Assembly: GCF_013167895.1 (NCBI RefSeq)
Contig: NZ_BLWC01000001.1
Coordinates: 4,278,001 to 4,342,000 of the forward strand
DNA from: Streptomyces fulvorobeus
Lineage (GTDB): Bacteria; Actinomycetota; Actinomycetes; Streptomycetales; Streptomycetaceae
Direction: 5' to 3'
DNA length: 64,000 nt
Shown: piece by piece, positions 49,919 through 58,528 of the stretch
Position numbering within the stretch: position 1 is the first letter of the stretch
How the letters are laid out: each line of letters opens with the position of its first letter
Position numbers and translations under genes: made by a program
Notes under the pieces: model-generated
Databases searched by the model: none
Seen by the model: the letters and a program-made list of their open reading frames with translations, nothing else
What the model was told of the DNA's origin: nothing

Positions 49919-50865
49919 GCCATGCCTCCCTTCGGGCGGCCCACGGACAGGACGTTGGCCCGGATCTTCTGGAGCGGGGTGGGCGGCAGGGTCCGGCTCG
50001 AACCCCGTGCGTAGTACCGCTCCAGGTAGTACTGGCCGACGCTCAGCACCGAGGTCATGATCAGGTACCAGGCCGCGGCCAGGAAGTACATCTCGACCGG
50101 GGCGCCGGACGTCTGCCCGATGTCCTGTGCGTACCGGAACAGTTCGGAGAACTGCACGGCGGCGACCAGCGAGGTCGTCTTGAGCATGTTGATGACTTCG
50201 TTGCCCGTCGGCGGCACGATCACGCGCATCGCCTGGGGGACCACGATGCGGCGCAGGGTCTTGCTGTGGCTCATGCCCAGCGCCTGCGACGCCTCGGTCT
50301 GGCCCTCGTCGACCGAGAGCAGACCCGCGCGGCAGATCTCGGCCATGTACGCGGCCTCGTTGAGACCCAGGCCGAGCAGCGCGGTCAGCAGCGGCGTCAT
50401 GAAGGACGACCACTCGTCCTTGTAGACCGGCCCGAGGTTGATGTACTCGAAGACCAGACCCAGGTTGAACCAGACGAAGAGCTGGACCAGGACCGGGGTG
50501 CCGCGGAAGAACCAGATGTAGAACCAGGCGATCGACGAGGTCACCGGGTTCTTCGACAGGCGCATGACGGCCAGCAGGATGCCGCCGACCACGCCGATCG
50601 CCATCGACAGGACGGTGAGCAGCAAGGTCTGCCCGACACCGTTGAGGATGCGGTCGTCGAAGAAGTAGTCCGGGATCGCGTCCCAGTTGATCTTGCCCTG
50701 GGAGAAGGCGTAGACGATCGCCGCGAAGGCGCCGAGCGCGATCGCCGCGGAGAGGTAGCGGCCGTAGTGGCGGACCGGGATGGCCTTGATGGCCTCGGGT
50801 CCGGCTGCCGGGGTGGGGGGAGTGGGCGGCTGGTCGGCCGTGCCCGTCTTCTTCATGTCAGTCAC
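49915..50865 (-). CDS. Polar amino acid ABC transporter permease
   Basis: A 316-residue HisM/GlnP-type permease. After a Pro-rich cytoplasmic N-terminus (1-35) there are about five to six helices. The EAA loop is SQALGMSHSKTLRRIVVPQAMRV region (about 205-227). GTG start at 50865 (VTDMKKTG) or ATG three codons on. It overlaps the ATPase by four bases and follows the binding-protein gene. Confidence 0.92.
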   Translation of the reverse strand: MTDMKKTGTADQPPTPPTPAAGPEAIKAIPVRHYGRYLSAAIALGAFAAIVYAFSQGKINWDAIPDYFFDDRILNGVGQTLLLTVLSMAIGVVGGILLAVMRLSKNPVTSSIAWFYIWFFRGTPVLVQLFVWFNLGLVFEYINLGPVYKDEWSSFMTPLLTALLGLGLNEAAYMAEICRAGLLSVDEGQTEASQALGMSHSKTLRRIVVPQAMRVIVPPTGNEVINMLKTTSLVAAVQFSELFRYAQDIGQTSGAPVEMYFLAAAWYLIMTSVLSVGQYYLERYYARGSSRTLPPTPLQKIRANVLSVGRPKGGMA

Positions 50866-50893
50866 AGGTGATGCCTTTCAGCGCCGGTCCGGA

Positions 50894-51850
50894 TCAGGAG
50901 CCGCCGTTGATCTTGGCCTCGGTGACCGCGCCGGCCTCGACGCCCCACTTGGAGATGATCTTCCCGTACTCGCCGTTCTTGATGATGGCGTCGAGCGCCG
51001 CCTGGACGGCCTTGGTGAGCTTGTCGTTGCCCTTCGCGACGGCGATGCCGTACGGGGCCGCCTCGACCTGGTCGCCGACGATCTCGAAGTCCTTGCCGCC
51101 GCCCGAGGTCTTCACCGCGTACGCGGCGACCGGGAAGTCGGAGGAACCGGCGTCGGCGCCACCGCCGCGCAGCCGGGTCTGGGCCTCCAGGTCGGTGTCG
51201 AACGCCTCGATGGCGATCTTCTTGCCGCCCTCGCACTTCTTGGTCTCGGTCTTGGCGAGGTCGTGCGAGACGGTGCCGCGCTGGACCGCGATCTTCTTGC
51301 CGCAGAGGTCGGCCCAGGTGCTGATGGACTGGGTGTCGCCCTTCTTGGTGTAGATCGAGACGCCGGCGGTGAAGTAGTCGACGAAGTCGACGCCCTCGCC
51401 GACCTTCTTGCCGGTCTCCGAGTCGACACCGGTCTGGCGGTCCTTGGTGTCCGTCATGGCCGACATCGCGAGGTCGTAGCGCTTGGAGCGCAGACCCGTG
51501 ATCAGCGTGTCGAAGGTGCCGTTCTCGAACTGGAACGTCACGCCGAGCTGCTTGCCGAGCGCGGCGCCGAGGTCGGGGTCGATACCGACGATCTTGCCGG
51601 ACTTGTCCTTGAACTCGACCGGCGGGTACGCGATGTCCGAACCGACCTTGACGACGCCCTTGTCCTTGATGTCCTTGGGGAGGAGATCGGCGAGCGGGGC
51701 GTCCTTCGTCGCGGACGTCTCGGAGCTCTTCGTGCCGCTGTCGGTCTGGTCGCCGCACGCGGTGAGCAGCATGGTGCCGGCGACCGCGATGGCGCCGACC
51801 GCTGCAATCCGGGACTTCGCGGTCGTGCGACGAGTGGTGCTTGCGGTCAT
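50894..51850 (-). CDS. Amino acid ABC transporter solute-binding lipoprotein
   Basis: A 318-residue lipoprotein. A signal peptide (TTAKSRIAAVGAIAVAGTML, by position 8-27) ends in the lipobox LLTAC. The SBP_bac_3 domain follows (about 65-315): VKVGSDIAYPPVEFKD, MTDTKDRQ and IAVQRGTVS. It binds a polar amino acid, glutamate or glutamine class. GGAGGACTTC lies before the ATG. It is first of three genes. Confidence 0.93.
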   Translation of the reverse strand: MTASTTRRTTAKSRIAAVGAIAVAGTMLLTACGDQTDSGTKSSETSATKDAPLADLLPKDIKDKGVVKVGSDIAYPPVEFKDKSGKIVGIDPDLGAALGKQLGVTFQFENGTFDTLITGLRSKRYDLAMSAMTDTKDRQTGVDSETGKKVGEGVDFVDYFTAGVSIYTKKGDTQSISTWADLCGKKIAVQRGTVSHDLAKTETKKCEGGKKIAIEAFDTDLEAQTRLRGGGADAGSSDFPVAAYAVKTSGGGKDFEIVGDQVEAAPYGIAVAKGNDKLTKAVQAALDAIIKNGEYGKIISKWGVEAGAVTEAKINGGS

Positions 51851-52373
51851 GGTGAAGTCCTCCGGCGGTGGTGAGGGTGAGCTGCCAGCTGGGTGCGAAC
51901 GTCCGGTCGGAGATCGACACCCGGTGTGATTCAGGCATCTTGCCATTCGGACTAGCCCAATCAGGGTGCCCGCCATGTCAAAATCGGATAACGGGCCACC
52001 CCCGTACCCCAACGGGCCGGTACATCAGCACCGGACCTTCTGTTGGATTTCCGTCTTTCGACCGGAGAATCTCCGGCGTGTCTCGGTAGCTGGGCGACGT
52101 TTATACCGCTGAGTGGACTTGTCCCGATATTCGACTATGAGTCATGTCACCGGGTCGATACCGACTCGTCCGAGGTGCGGTTCATCCGGTAAGAAAGACG
52201 TTTACACCCCTCATCCGGGGCTCAGGGCGCGTGTGCGGCGCGCCCGCGCGTATGTACCTCCCCTGGCGGAGCGGGCCATCCGCTTCCCGCCGGGCACGTA
52301 CGCGGTCCCAGCCCACCCCTCCTCAACCAGGAGTGGCCACCCTCAAACGATGAAGACTTAAGGGGTCAATACC
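51851..52373. promoter_or_regulatory. 523-base divergent promoter region of the ABC operon and the malic enzyme gene
   Basis: No gene was recognised on either strand. The central part (about 51950-52200) is lower in G+C and likely holds both promoters. The malic enzyme ATG has AAGGGG nine bases upstream. No riboswitch or clear operator was identified. Confidence 0.5.
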
Positions 52374-53633
52374 ATGGCAGCGGAGATCGTCAATCCTCGC
52401 AGCGACAGCAAGACGCACGGTGCGGCCAGTGCGGACAACGACAGCAGCGGTACGGGCAGCCTGACCGGCGCCCCGGACGAGTTCTTCGATCCGGCGTTCG
52501 CCCTGCACCGCGGCGGCAAGATGGCCATCCAGGCCACCGTCCCCGTGCGCGACAAGGACGACCTGTCCCTCGCGTACACGCCCGGCGTGGCCAAGGTGTG
52601 CAGCGCCATCGCCGAGAATCCCGATCTCGTCAACGACTACACCTGGAAGTCCCAGGTCGTGGCGGTCGTGACGGACGGTACCGCCGTCCTCGGCCTCGGG
52701 GACATCGGCCCGGAGGCGTCCCTCCCCGTGATGGAGGGCAAGGCGATCCTGTTCAAGCAGTTCGGCGGCGTCGACGCGGTCCCGATCGCGCTCGCCACGA
52801 CGGACGCGGACGAGATCGTGGAGACCGTGGTGCGGCTCGCGCCGTCCTTCGGCGGGATCAACCTGGAGGACATCTCCGCGCCCCGCTGCTTCGAGATCGA
52901 GCGCAAGCTCCAGGAGCGCCTGGACATCCCGGTCTTCCACGACGACCAGCACGGCACCGCGGTCGTGACGCTCGCGGCCCTGCGCAACGCGGCCAGGCTC
53001 TCCGGCCGGACCCTGGGCGATCTGCACGGCGTCATCTCCGGCGCGGGGGCCGCGGGAGTGGCCATCGCCAAGTTCCTGCTGGCGGCGGGCATCGGTGACA
53101 TCTCGGTCGCCGACCGCAAGGGCATCGTCAGCCGGGACCGCGAGGACCTGACGGACGTCAAGCGTGAGCTCGCCGAGATCACCAACAAGGCGGGCATCTC
53201 CGGCTCCCTGGAAACGGCGCTGGCCGGCGCCGACCTCTTCATCGGCGTCTCCGGCGGTACGGTGCCCGAGCCGGCCGTCGCCTCGATGGCCCCCGGCGCG
53301 TACGTCTTTGCGATGGCGAACCCGACCCCCGAGGTCCACCCCGACATCGCGCACAAGTACGCGGCCGTCGTGGCGACCGGGCGTTCGGACTACCCCAACC
53401 AGATCAACAACGTGCTGGCCTTCCCCGGCATCTTCGCGGGCGCGCTCCAGGTCAGGGCCTCCCGGATCACCGAGGGCATGAAGATCGCCGCGGCGAACGC
53501 GCTGGCGGATGTCGTGGGTGACGAGCTCGCGGCGGACTACGTGATTCCGTCGCCGTTCGACGAGCGGGTCGCGCCCGCGGTGACCGCGGCGGTCGCCGCG
53601 GCCGCGCGTGCCGAGGGTGTGGCGCGGCGCTGA
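52374..53633 (+). CDS. NAD(P)-dependent malic enzyme (decarboxylating)
   Basis: A 419-residue malate oxidoreductase that makes pyruvate from malate. LAYTPGVAKVC (about 65-75), GLGDIGPEA, VEGKAILFK-type KAILFKQFGGVDAVP, HDDQHGTA (metal/active site) and the Rossmann loop GAGAAGVAI are present. A 35-residue Ser/Gly-rich N-terminus precedes the core. In Streptomyces this enzyme supplies pyruvate and NADPH for antibiotics and triacylglycerol. Cofactor choice cannot be read with certainty. Confidence 0.94.
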   Translation: MAAEIVNPRSDSKTHGAASADNDSSGTGSLTGAPDEFFDPAFALHRGGKMAIQATVPVRDKDDLSLAYTPGVAKVCSAIAENPDLVNDYTWKSQVVAVVTDGTAVLGLGDIGPEASLPVMEGKAILFKQFGGVDAVPIALATTDADEIVETVVRLAPSFGGINLEDISAPRCFEIERKLQERLDIPVFHDDQHGTAVVTLAALRNAARLSGRTLGDLHGVISGAGAAGVAIAKFLLAAGIGDISVADRKGIVSRDREDLTDVKRELAEITNKAGISGSLETALAGADLFIGVSGGTVPEPAVASMAPGAYVFAMANPTPEVHPDIAHKYAAVVATGRSDYPNQINNVLAFPGIFAGALQVRASRITEGMKIAAANALADVVGDELAADYVIPSPFDERVAPAVTAAVAAAARAEGVARR

Positions 53634-53878
53634 GGTAGCGCGCCCGCGGGGCAGGGCGGGGTGTGACCGGGATGCGGTGGGCGGGTCGCCCGCCGCGGGC
53701 CTGTGCCCCACCCCGCCCCTTCCCGAACCCCGGTGCTCCCCCTGGCTCCGGCTCCCCGGTCGCCGGGCGGGACGTGCCGGGCCGGTCGCCCGCCCGGGCC
53801 GCCCGAGTGCACGGGCGCGGCGCGCGTCACACGCGTATCCGGTTACGCGGCCGCCCGCCCCGCCCTATCGTCGGGGCC

Positions 53879-54841
53879 ATGTTCGCCGCCTACGCCGCAC
53901 GCATCGACCGCGACCAGCCCCTCGACGGACTAGAGCTGGGTGAACGCCCCTCGCCCGGGGCGCGTCCCGGCTGGACCACCGTCAAGGTCAGGGCCGCCTC
54001 CCTCAACCACCACGACCTCTGGTCCCTGCGGGGCGTCGGCCTCGCCGAGGACAAGCTGCCGATGATCCTCGGCTGCGACGCCGCCGGGATCGACCAGGAC
54101 GGCAACGAGGTCGTCCTGCACTCCGTCATCGGTCAGAGCGGGTACGGAGTCGGGGCCGACGAGCCGCGCTCCATCCTCACCGAGCGGTACCAGGGCACCT
54201 TCGCCGAGCTGGTCACCGTGCCGTCCTGGAACGTCCTGGCCAAGCCCGCGGAGCTCTCCTTCGAGGAGGCCGCCTGCCTGCCGACCGCCTGGCTCACCGC
54301 GTACCGGATGCTCTTCACCAACGCAGGGGTGCGTCCTGGCGACTCCGTGCTCGTGCAGGGCGCGGGCGGTGGCGTCGCCACCGCGGCGATCGTCCTCGGC
54401 AAGGCGGCGGGACTACGGGTCTACGCGACCAGCCGGGACGCGGCCAAGCGCGAGCGGGCCGTCGAACTCGGCGCCGTCGAGGCGTTCGAGTCCGGTGCGC
54501 GGCTCCCGCAGCGCGTCGACGCCGTCATCGAGACGGTGGGCGCCGCGACCTGGTCGCACTCGGTGAAGTCCCTGCGGCCCGGCGGGACCCTGGTCATCTC
54601 CGGCGCCACCAGCGGCGACCGGCCCTCCCATGCCGAGCTGACCCGGATCTTCTTCCTGGAACTGAAGGTCGTCGGCTCGACGATGGGCTCGAAGGAGGAG
54701 CTGGAGAGCCTGCTGTCGTTCTGCGCGGCCACCGGCGTGCGGCCCGTGATCGATGAGGTACTGCCGCTCGACCGGGCCCGCGAGGGGTTCGAACGGCTGG
54801 CCTCGGGTGACCAGTTCGGCAAGATCGTACTGACGGTCTGA
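53879..54841 (+). CDS. Zinc-binding-type alcohol dehydrogenase/quinone oxidoreductase family protein
   Basis: A 320-residue medium-chain dehydrogenase/reductase. VRAASLNHHDLWSLRGVG, ILGCDAAG, and the NADP-binding VQGAGGGVATAAI (about 158-170) are present. Structural zinc cysteines are missing, so it is closer to quinone oxidoreductases. The ATG (MFAAYAARID) lies seven bases after TATCGT, suggesting a leaderless mRNA. Its substrate is unknown. Confidence 0.87.
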   Translation: MFAAYAARIDRDQPLDGLELGERPSPGARPGWTTVKVRAASLNHHDLWSLRGVGLAEDKLPMILGCDAAGIDQDGNEVVLHSVIGQSGYGVGADEPRSILTERYQGTFAELVTVPSWNVLAKPAELSFEEAACLPTAWLTAYRMLFTNAGVRPGDSVLVQGAGGGVATAAIVLGKAAGLRVYATSRDAAKRERAVELGAVEAFESGARLPQRVDAVIETVGAATWSHSVKSLRPGGTLVISGATSGDRPSHAELTRIFFLELKVVGSTMGSKEELESLLSFCAATGVRPVIDEVLPLDRAREGFERLASGDQFGKIVLTV

Positions 54842-54871
54842 CCGGCCCTCCCGTGCCTCCGTCAACGATGG

Positions 54872-54900
54872 TTGACGCCTCAGGGTTGTCAATGTAAGTT
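54872..54900 (+). promoter_or_regulatory. Leaderless promoter with TTGAC/GTCAA half-sites for the HTH-ClpN operon
   Basis: TTGACG (54872-54877), 17 bases, then TAAGTT (54895-54900), then six bases to the ATG at 54907. Additional GTCAA (54888-54892) and TTGAC (54899-54903) half-sites form inverted repeats across the promoter. Autoregulation by the HTH protein is plausible. Confidence 0.7.
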
Positions 54901-54906
54901 GACGTC

Positions 54907-55116
54907 ATGACCGAAGCAACGGACCTTGCCGCGCGTGCCGGCGACCGCGACCCGCGTGTCGGGCTGCGGGCCGTCGCCGCGCTGCGGCGGCTGCTTGAGC
55001 AGCTGGAAGCGGTACAGGTGAGAAGCGCCCGCGCGCAGGGCTGGTCGTGGCAGGAGATCGCGGCCGAGCTCGGCGTGAGCCGGCAGGCCGTCCACAAGAA
55101 GCACGGGAGGCTTTGA
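54907..55116 (+). CDS. Small helix-turn-helix protein
   Basis: A 69-residue protein. A helical N-terminal part (about 15-40, LRRLLEQLEAVQV) is followed by an HTH (WSWQEIAAELGVSRQAVHKKH, by position 47-67). It resembles AsnC/LuxR-like minimal HTH proteins that accompany Clp-N genes in Streptomyces. The leaderless promoter and half-sites at its 5' end suggest autoregulation. The TGATG overlap with the next gene means coupled translation. Confidence 0.85.
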   Translation: MTEATDLAARAGDRDPRVGLRAVAALRRLLEQLEAVQVRSARAQGWSWQEIAAELGVSRQAVHKKHGRL

Positions 55117-55691
55117 TGTTCGAGCGATTCACCCGAGGGGCCCGGGCCACCGTGACGGGCGCCGTGACGCATGCCGAACGCCTCGGGGCCGATACGGTCA
55201 CCGAGGAGCACCTCCTGCTGGCGCTGCTCGACCAGGAGGGCAGCCGGGCCTCGTTCGCCGCCGCGACGCTCGGTCTCACCGGCCGCCGCGCCTCGCTGGA
55301 GGCGTCACTCGCCGCCGCCCGCCGGCGGGGCGGCCTGACCAGGGCGGACACCGAAGCGCTGGCCGGTATGGGGATCGACGTCGGTGAGATCGTGGCCCGG
55401 GTGGAGGACGCGCACGGTGAGGGCGCGCTGGCGGGTGACGAGCGTAAGGGCAGGCGGTGGTGGTCGTCGGGCCGGCCCTTCACCCGCGGCGCGAAGGGCG
55501 TTCTGGAGAACTCCCTGCGGGTGGCGCTGGGCCGCGGTGACCGCTTCATCGGCGAGGAGCACCTTCTGCTGGCGCTCACGGCCCGCCCCGGCGTGGTCGC
55601 CGACGTACTCGCCGAGCACGGGGCGACGTACGCGACCGTGGACCGGGCGATGTACGGGGCCGGGGGAGAGGGGTCCGCGAAGGCGGGCTGA
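55116..55691 (+). CDS. Stand-alone tandem Clp N-domain protein
   Basis: A 191-residue protein with two Clp-N-like repeats: FERFTRGARATVTGAV... EEHLLLALL (about 2-48) and PFTRGAKGVLENSLRVAL... EEHLLLALT (about 118-155). The AAA+ ATPase modules of ClpC are absent. It might bind the same adaptors as ClpC and so act as a decoy or adaptor. The ATG overlaps the HTH gene's stop. Similar HTH-ClpN pairs occur in other Streptomyces. Confidence 0.85.
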   Translation: MFERFTRGARATVTGAVTHAERLGADTVTEEHLLLALLDQEGSRASFAAATLGLTGRRASLEASLAAARRRGGLTRADTEALAGMGIDVGEIVARVEDAHGEGALAGDERKGRRWWSSGRPFTRGAKGVLENSLRVALGRGDRFIGEEHLLLALTARPGVVADVLAEHGATYATVDRAMYGAGGEGSAKAG

Positions 55692-55699
55692 CGCCCGGG

Positions 55700-55737
55700 A
55701 CCCGGCCCGGCCGCCGGAAGCCGGGGCCGGGCCGGGT
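55700..55737. terminator. Bidirectional terminator between the ClpN and PadR genes
   Basis: A 13-base perfect stem (ACCCGGCCCGGCC and complement) with a 12-base loop that can itself pair lies between the convergent genes. Confidence 0.7.
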
Positions 55738-55740
55738 ACG

Positions 55741-56745
55741 TCAGTCCCGCTCGCCGGTGGGGTCGTCCGCCGCCGGCCCGCGCAGCAGCGTGCCGATACG
55801 GGTCGCCGCCGTCGCCAGGTGGCGGCGGGCCTCCGCCACCTGGTTCTCCGTGACGCCCCGGTCCCGGGCCGCGTCACGGATCTCGTCGCGGAAGCGGTCC
55901 AGCAGCCGGTCCAGGTCGCGGGCCGGATCGCCCGAGCCCACGGTGTCCTTGCCCCATTCGGGGTCGGCCTGGGCGGCGGTAGGGTCCGGCGTGGTGGCGG
56001 TGGACCAGTTGCCGGTTCTGGCGAAGCTCCCCAGCTGGCCGGTGATCTCCGCCAGCCCTTCCCGTACACCCGTGGGCCAGTCGCCCCGCGCGAAGTGCTC
56101 CTGCACCTGGCGCGCGGCGTTCTGCATCTGCTCGCTGGCCCTCTCGTGGGCCTCCTCGGCCTGGCGGCGGGCCCGCTGGGCGTCCTCACGGGCACGCCGC
56201 GACTCGTCCTTCGCCCGGCGGGCCTGTTCCTTCCACTCGTGCCTGGCCTTGCGGAGCTCCTCCTTCGCCAGCCGCCACGCCTCGCTGTTGCCGAGATCCC
56301 CGAGATCCCCGAGGCCGGCGGGCCCGGGCTCCCCGCCGCCCCTGGTGCCCGCCGTGTGACGGGACGCGGAGGCCGCCGCCCGCATGTCGCTGCGCAGCCT
56401 GCCCGCCGCCCCGCGTACGTCGTCGCGGATCTCCGCCGCCAGTTCGGCGACCGAGTCGCGGATCTCCAGCTCCAGATCGGCCAGCTCGCCGCTGCGGCCC
56501 GCCAGTTCACCGCGTCCCGCCTCCGTGATCGAGTAGACCTTGCGGCCGCCCTCCGTGGCGTGGGTGACCAGGCCCTCGGCCTCCAGTTTGGCCAGACGCG
56601 GATAGACGGTGCCGGCGGAGGGCGCGTACAGCCCCTGGAAGCGCTCCTCCAGCAGCCGGATCACCTCGTAGCCGTGGCGGGGCGCCTCGTCCAGCAGCTT
56701 GAGGAGGTAGAGGCGCAGGCGGCCGTGGGCGAATACGGGGGCCAT
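55741..56745 (-). CDS. PadR-family regulator with long coiled-coil C-terminus
   Basis: A 334-residue protein. The N-terminal winged helix of PadR (LLKLLDEAPRHGYEVIRLLEE, by position 14-34; APSAGTVYPRLAKLEAEGLV) spans about 8-85. A long charged Arg/Glu/Ala-rich helix (about 145-235) and a DUF-like C-terminal region (about 270-334) follow, unusual compared with ordinary PadR (about 180 residues). Located one base after the DUF4097 stop; both are probably in one transcript. It is probably autoregulatory. Confidence 0.87.
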   Translation of the reverse strand: MAPVFAHGRLRLYLLKLLDEAPRHGYEVIRLLEERFQGLYAPSAGTVYPRLAKLEAEGLVTHATEGGRKVYSITEAGRGELAGRSGELADLELEIRDSVAELAAEIRDDVRGAAGRLRSDMRAAASASRHTAGTRGGGEPGPAGLGDLGDLGNSEAWRLAKEELRKARHEWKEQARRAKDESRRAREDAQRARRQAEEAHERASEQMQNAARQVQEHFARGDWPTGVREGLAEITGQLGSFARTGNWSTATTPDPTAAQADPEWGKDTVGSGDPARDLDRLLDRFRDEIRDAARDRGVTENQVAEARRHLATAATRIGTLLRGPAADDPTGERD

Positions 56746-56746
56746 G

Positions 56747-57604
56747 TCAGAGGACCTTTCCGGTCGGCTCGGATGCGTACGGGCCGTCCTCGGCCGGTGG
56801 GCGGCGCAGGAGGGCGATCGCGCCGGACACGGTCGTCGCGCGCAGGGTTCCCGTGCCCGCGCCCAGCGTCCCGGTGATCTTCTTGGCGCCCCACATACCG
56901 CTGACCCGCAGATCCTCGAAGGCGTTGGAGACCGCTCCGCTCGCGGTGTTCGCCTCGACCTTCGCGTCGGTGGGGTGGGGCAGCCGGATCGCGATCTCGC
57001 CGGAGACCGTGGCGAGCCGGATGTCGGTGGGCTTTCCGGACGGGTCGAGGTCCAGGACCATGTCCCCGCTGACCGATTCGGCGCGTACGGAACTCCCGGC
57101 ACCGTCGACCACCGTGAGGTCGCCGGACACGGACTGGAAGCGGAGGTCGCCGGTGACGGCCTGCGCCTCCAGGCTGCCGGAGACCGACTCTCCGTGCACC
57201 CCGCCGGAGAGGCCGACGAGGGTGGTGTCTCCGGTGACGCCGCGCACCTCCGTACGCCCCCGGATACCGGAGACGACCGCTCCGGCGTCCACGACACCGA
57301 CCTCGACGGACGAACCGGCCGGCACGGCGAGGGAGACGACCGCCCGGCGCCCGCGGTCCTTCGGGTCGAGCCACTTGAGGAAGCCCTTCCAGGGCAGATC
57401 CTCGTAGGCGACTGTGAGAACACCGTCCTGCTGCGTCACGATCAGCGGGGGACCCTCGACGTCCGAGACCTCCAGACGGGCGCGCTGTTCCTCCGTACCG
57501 ACCACGTTGACGGCGCCGCTGACGATGCGCACGTGCAGCGCCGTCACCGGTTCGTCGAAGGTGAGCTTACGAGGCTCGGCGATGGCCCACGTCGACACCG
57601 GCAT
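56747..57604 (-). CDS. DUF4097 family beta-repeat protein (PadR-linked)
   Basis: A 285-residue protein rich in short beta repeats. Recurrent VSG/VTG-D segments (SVSGSLEAQAVTGDL, SVSGDLTV, TVSGEIAIRLP) form a right-handed beta-helix-like (DUF4097/adhesin-like) domain. No signal peptide or membrane anchor is seen. It is followed by the PadR gene one base later. DUF4097 proteins are widespread in Firmicutes and actinobacteria beside PadR or envelope-stress regulators; the precise role is unknown. Confidence 0.85.
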   Translation of the reverse strand: MPVSTWAIAEPRKLTFDEPVTALHVRIVSGAVNVVGTEEQRARLEVSDVEGPPLIVTQQDGVLTVAYEDLPWKGFLKWLDPKDRGRRAVVSLAVPAGSSVEVGVVDAGAVVSGIRGRTEVRGVTGDTTLVGLSGGVHGESVSGSLEAQAVTGDLRFQSVSGDLTVVDGAGSSVRAESVSGDMVLDLDPSGKPTDIRLATVSGEIAIRLPHPTDAKVEANTASGAVSNAFEDLRVSGMWGAKKITGTLGAGTGTLRATTVSGAIALLRRPPAEDGPYASEPTGKVL

Positions 57605-57633
57605 GGATCAGACCTTCCGTTGGGCGGGGAGTG

Positions 57634-57688
57634 ACGCAACATATCGCGTCTCGTCGGAACACGATATATCGCGGAAATGGGAAGTCAA
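57634..57688 (-). promoter_or_regulatory. PadR-DUF4097 promoter with candidate PadR operators
   Basis: On the minus strand, TTGACT (57683-57688) and TATCGT are 16 bases apart. Two similar boxes, ACACGATATATCGCGG (57659-57674) and ACGCAACATATCGCGT (57634-57649), share ATATCGCG and lie 25 bases apart. The first overlaps the -10. These are the likely PadR sites. Confidence 0.6.
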
Positions 57689-57731
57689 GGCACTGTGGGT
57701 CGGGTGGGTGACGTCAGGGTGCGGCGTCCTG

Positions 57732-57752
57732 ATGGCGCTATAGTGGCGCCAT
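57732..57752. promoter_or_regulatory. Upstream 7-7-7 dyad in the PadR/RHH intergenic region
   Basis: A perfect dyad ATGGCGC-N7-GCGCCAT has TATAGT in its spacer, which may be a -10. Its architecture equals that of the dyad at 57867-57887. Confidence 0.65.
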
Positions 57753-57866
57753 CACTTCTACTTCAGGGGCCATCCCGTGGTCAGCAGGGCGTTATGACGG
57801 GCCAATACGAACGAGAAGCTCCAGGTCAGAAGGGGTTACTTCGAATCGGAGCCAGAATGGCTCGCA

Positions 57867-57887
57867 ATGGCACCTCAGATGTGCCAT
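57867..57887. promoter_or_regulatory. Downstream 7-7-7 dyad over the RHH gene promoter
   Basis: A perfect dyad ATGGCAC-N7-GTGCCAT ends two bases into CATGAT, a candidate -10 that leaves six bases to the ATG at 57897. Further ATGGC half-sites occur at 57857 and 57889. This fits a ribbon-helix-helix autorepressor. Confidence 0.7.
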
Positions 57888-57896
57888 GATGGCGTC

Positions 57897-58430
57897 ATGG
57901 ACCTCACCCCTTACATCGACAATCTCCGGCGGGAGCTCGCCGTCGCCGCGGACGCCGGAGGCGATGACGCCCGGGCCCTCGCCGAGCGGCTCACCGCCCC
58001 ACTGGAGTCCGCCACCCGCCTGATCCTCCTCGACGCACTGTCCACCGCCATGGGCGAAGTGACGCGGGAGCTGGCGCCGGGCTCGGTCGACGTGCGGCTG
58101 CGGGGTCTCGACCCGGAGTTCGTGGTGACGGCGCCGCCCGCGCCGGAGCCGTACGAGGAGGATGGGCCGGCGCGAACCGCCGTACCGGCCCCCGCGTCGT
58201 CCGCCGCCCCGGCCGACGGGGACGACGGTGCCACCGCCCGGATCAACTTCCGGCTCCCGGCCCACCTCAAGACCAGGGTCGAGGACGCCGCCGGCAAGGA
58301 AAGCATGTCGGTCAACGCCTGGCTGGTGCGGGCGGTCTCCGCCGCCTTCGAGCCCGCCGCCGAGCCCTCCCGCCGTCACGCGGACAGCCACTCCACCGGA
58401 CACCGGGGCTACACCGGCTGGGTGCGCTAG
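57897..58430 (+). CDS. Ribbon-helix-helix (Arc/HicB-like) regulator
   Basis: A 177-residue protein. The N-terminal half is helical with unknown role. The C-terminal RINFRLPAHLKTRVEDAAG, then SVNAWLVRAVSAAFE (about 114-150) is an RHH/Arc-like DNA-binding domain. An Ala/Pro-rich linker (about 78-112) joins them. The start lies six bases after CATGAT (leaderless likely). It heads an operon with DUF4097 and an ABC exporter and probably controls it. Confidence 0.82.
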   Translation: MDLTPYIDNLRRELAVAADAGGDDARALAERLTAPLESATRLILLDALSTAMGEVTRELAPGSVDVRLRGLDPEFVVTAPPAPEPYEEDGPARTAVPAPASSAAPADGDDGATARINFRLPAHLKTRVEDAAGKESMSVNAWLVRAVSAAFEPAAEPSRRHADSHSTGHRGYTGWVR

Positions 58431-58528
58431 CCGTACGCGCCGCCCGGCCCACTCGCCCCCCGGACCCACTTCACTCACACCCCGCCCGACCGGCGGGAAC
58501 ATCACCTAGCCACGAGGACGGGACAGCC

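Noticed and set aside
57677..57889. 70-codon ORF between the PadR and RHH operons
   Set aside because: It lacks a ribosome site and crosses both dyads and the candidate RHH promoter, so it is more likely non-coding.
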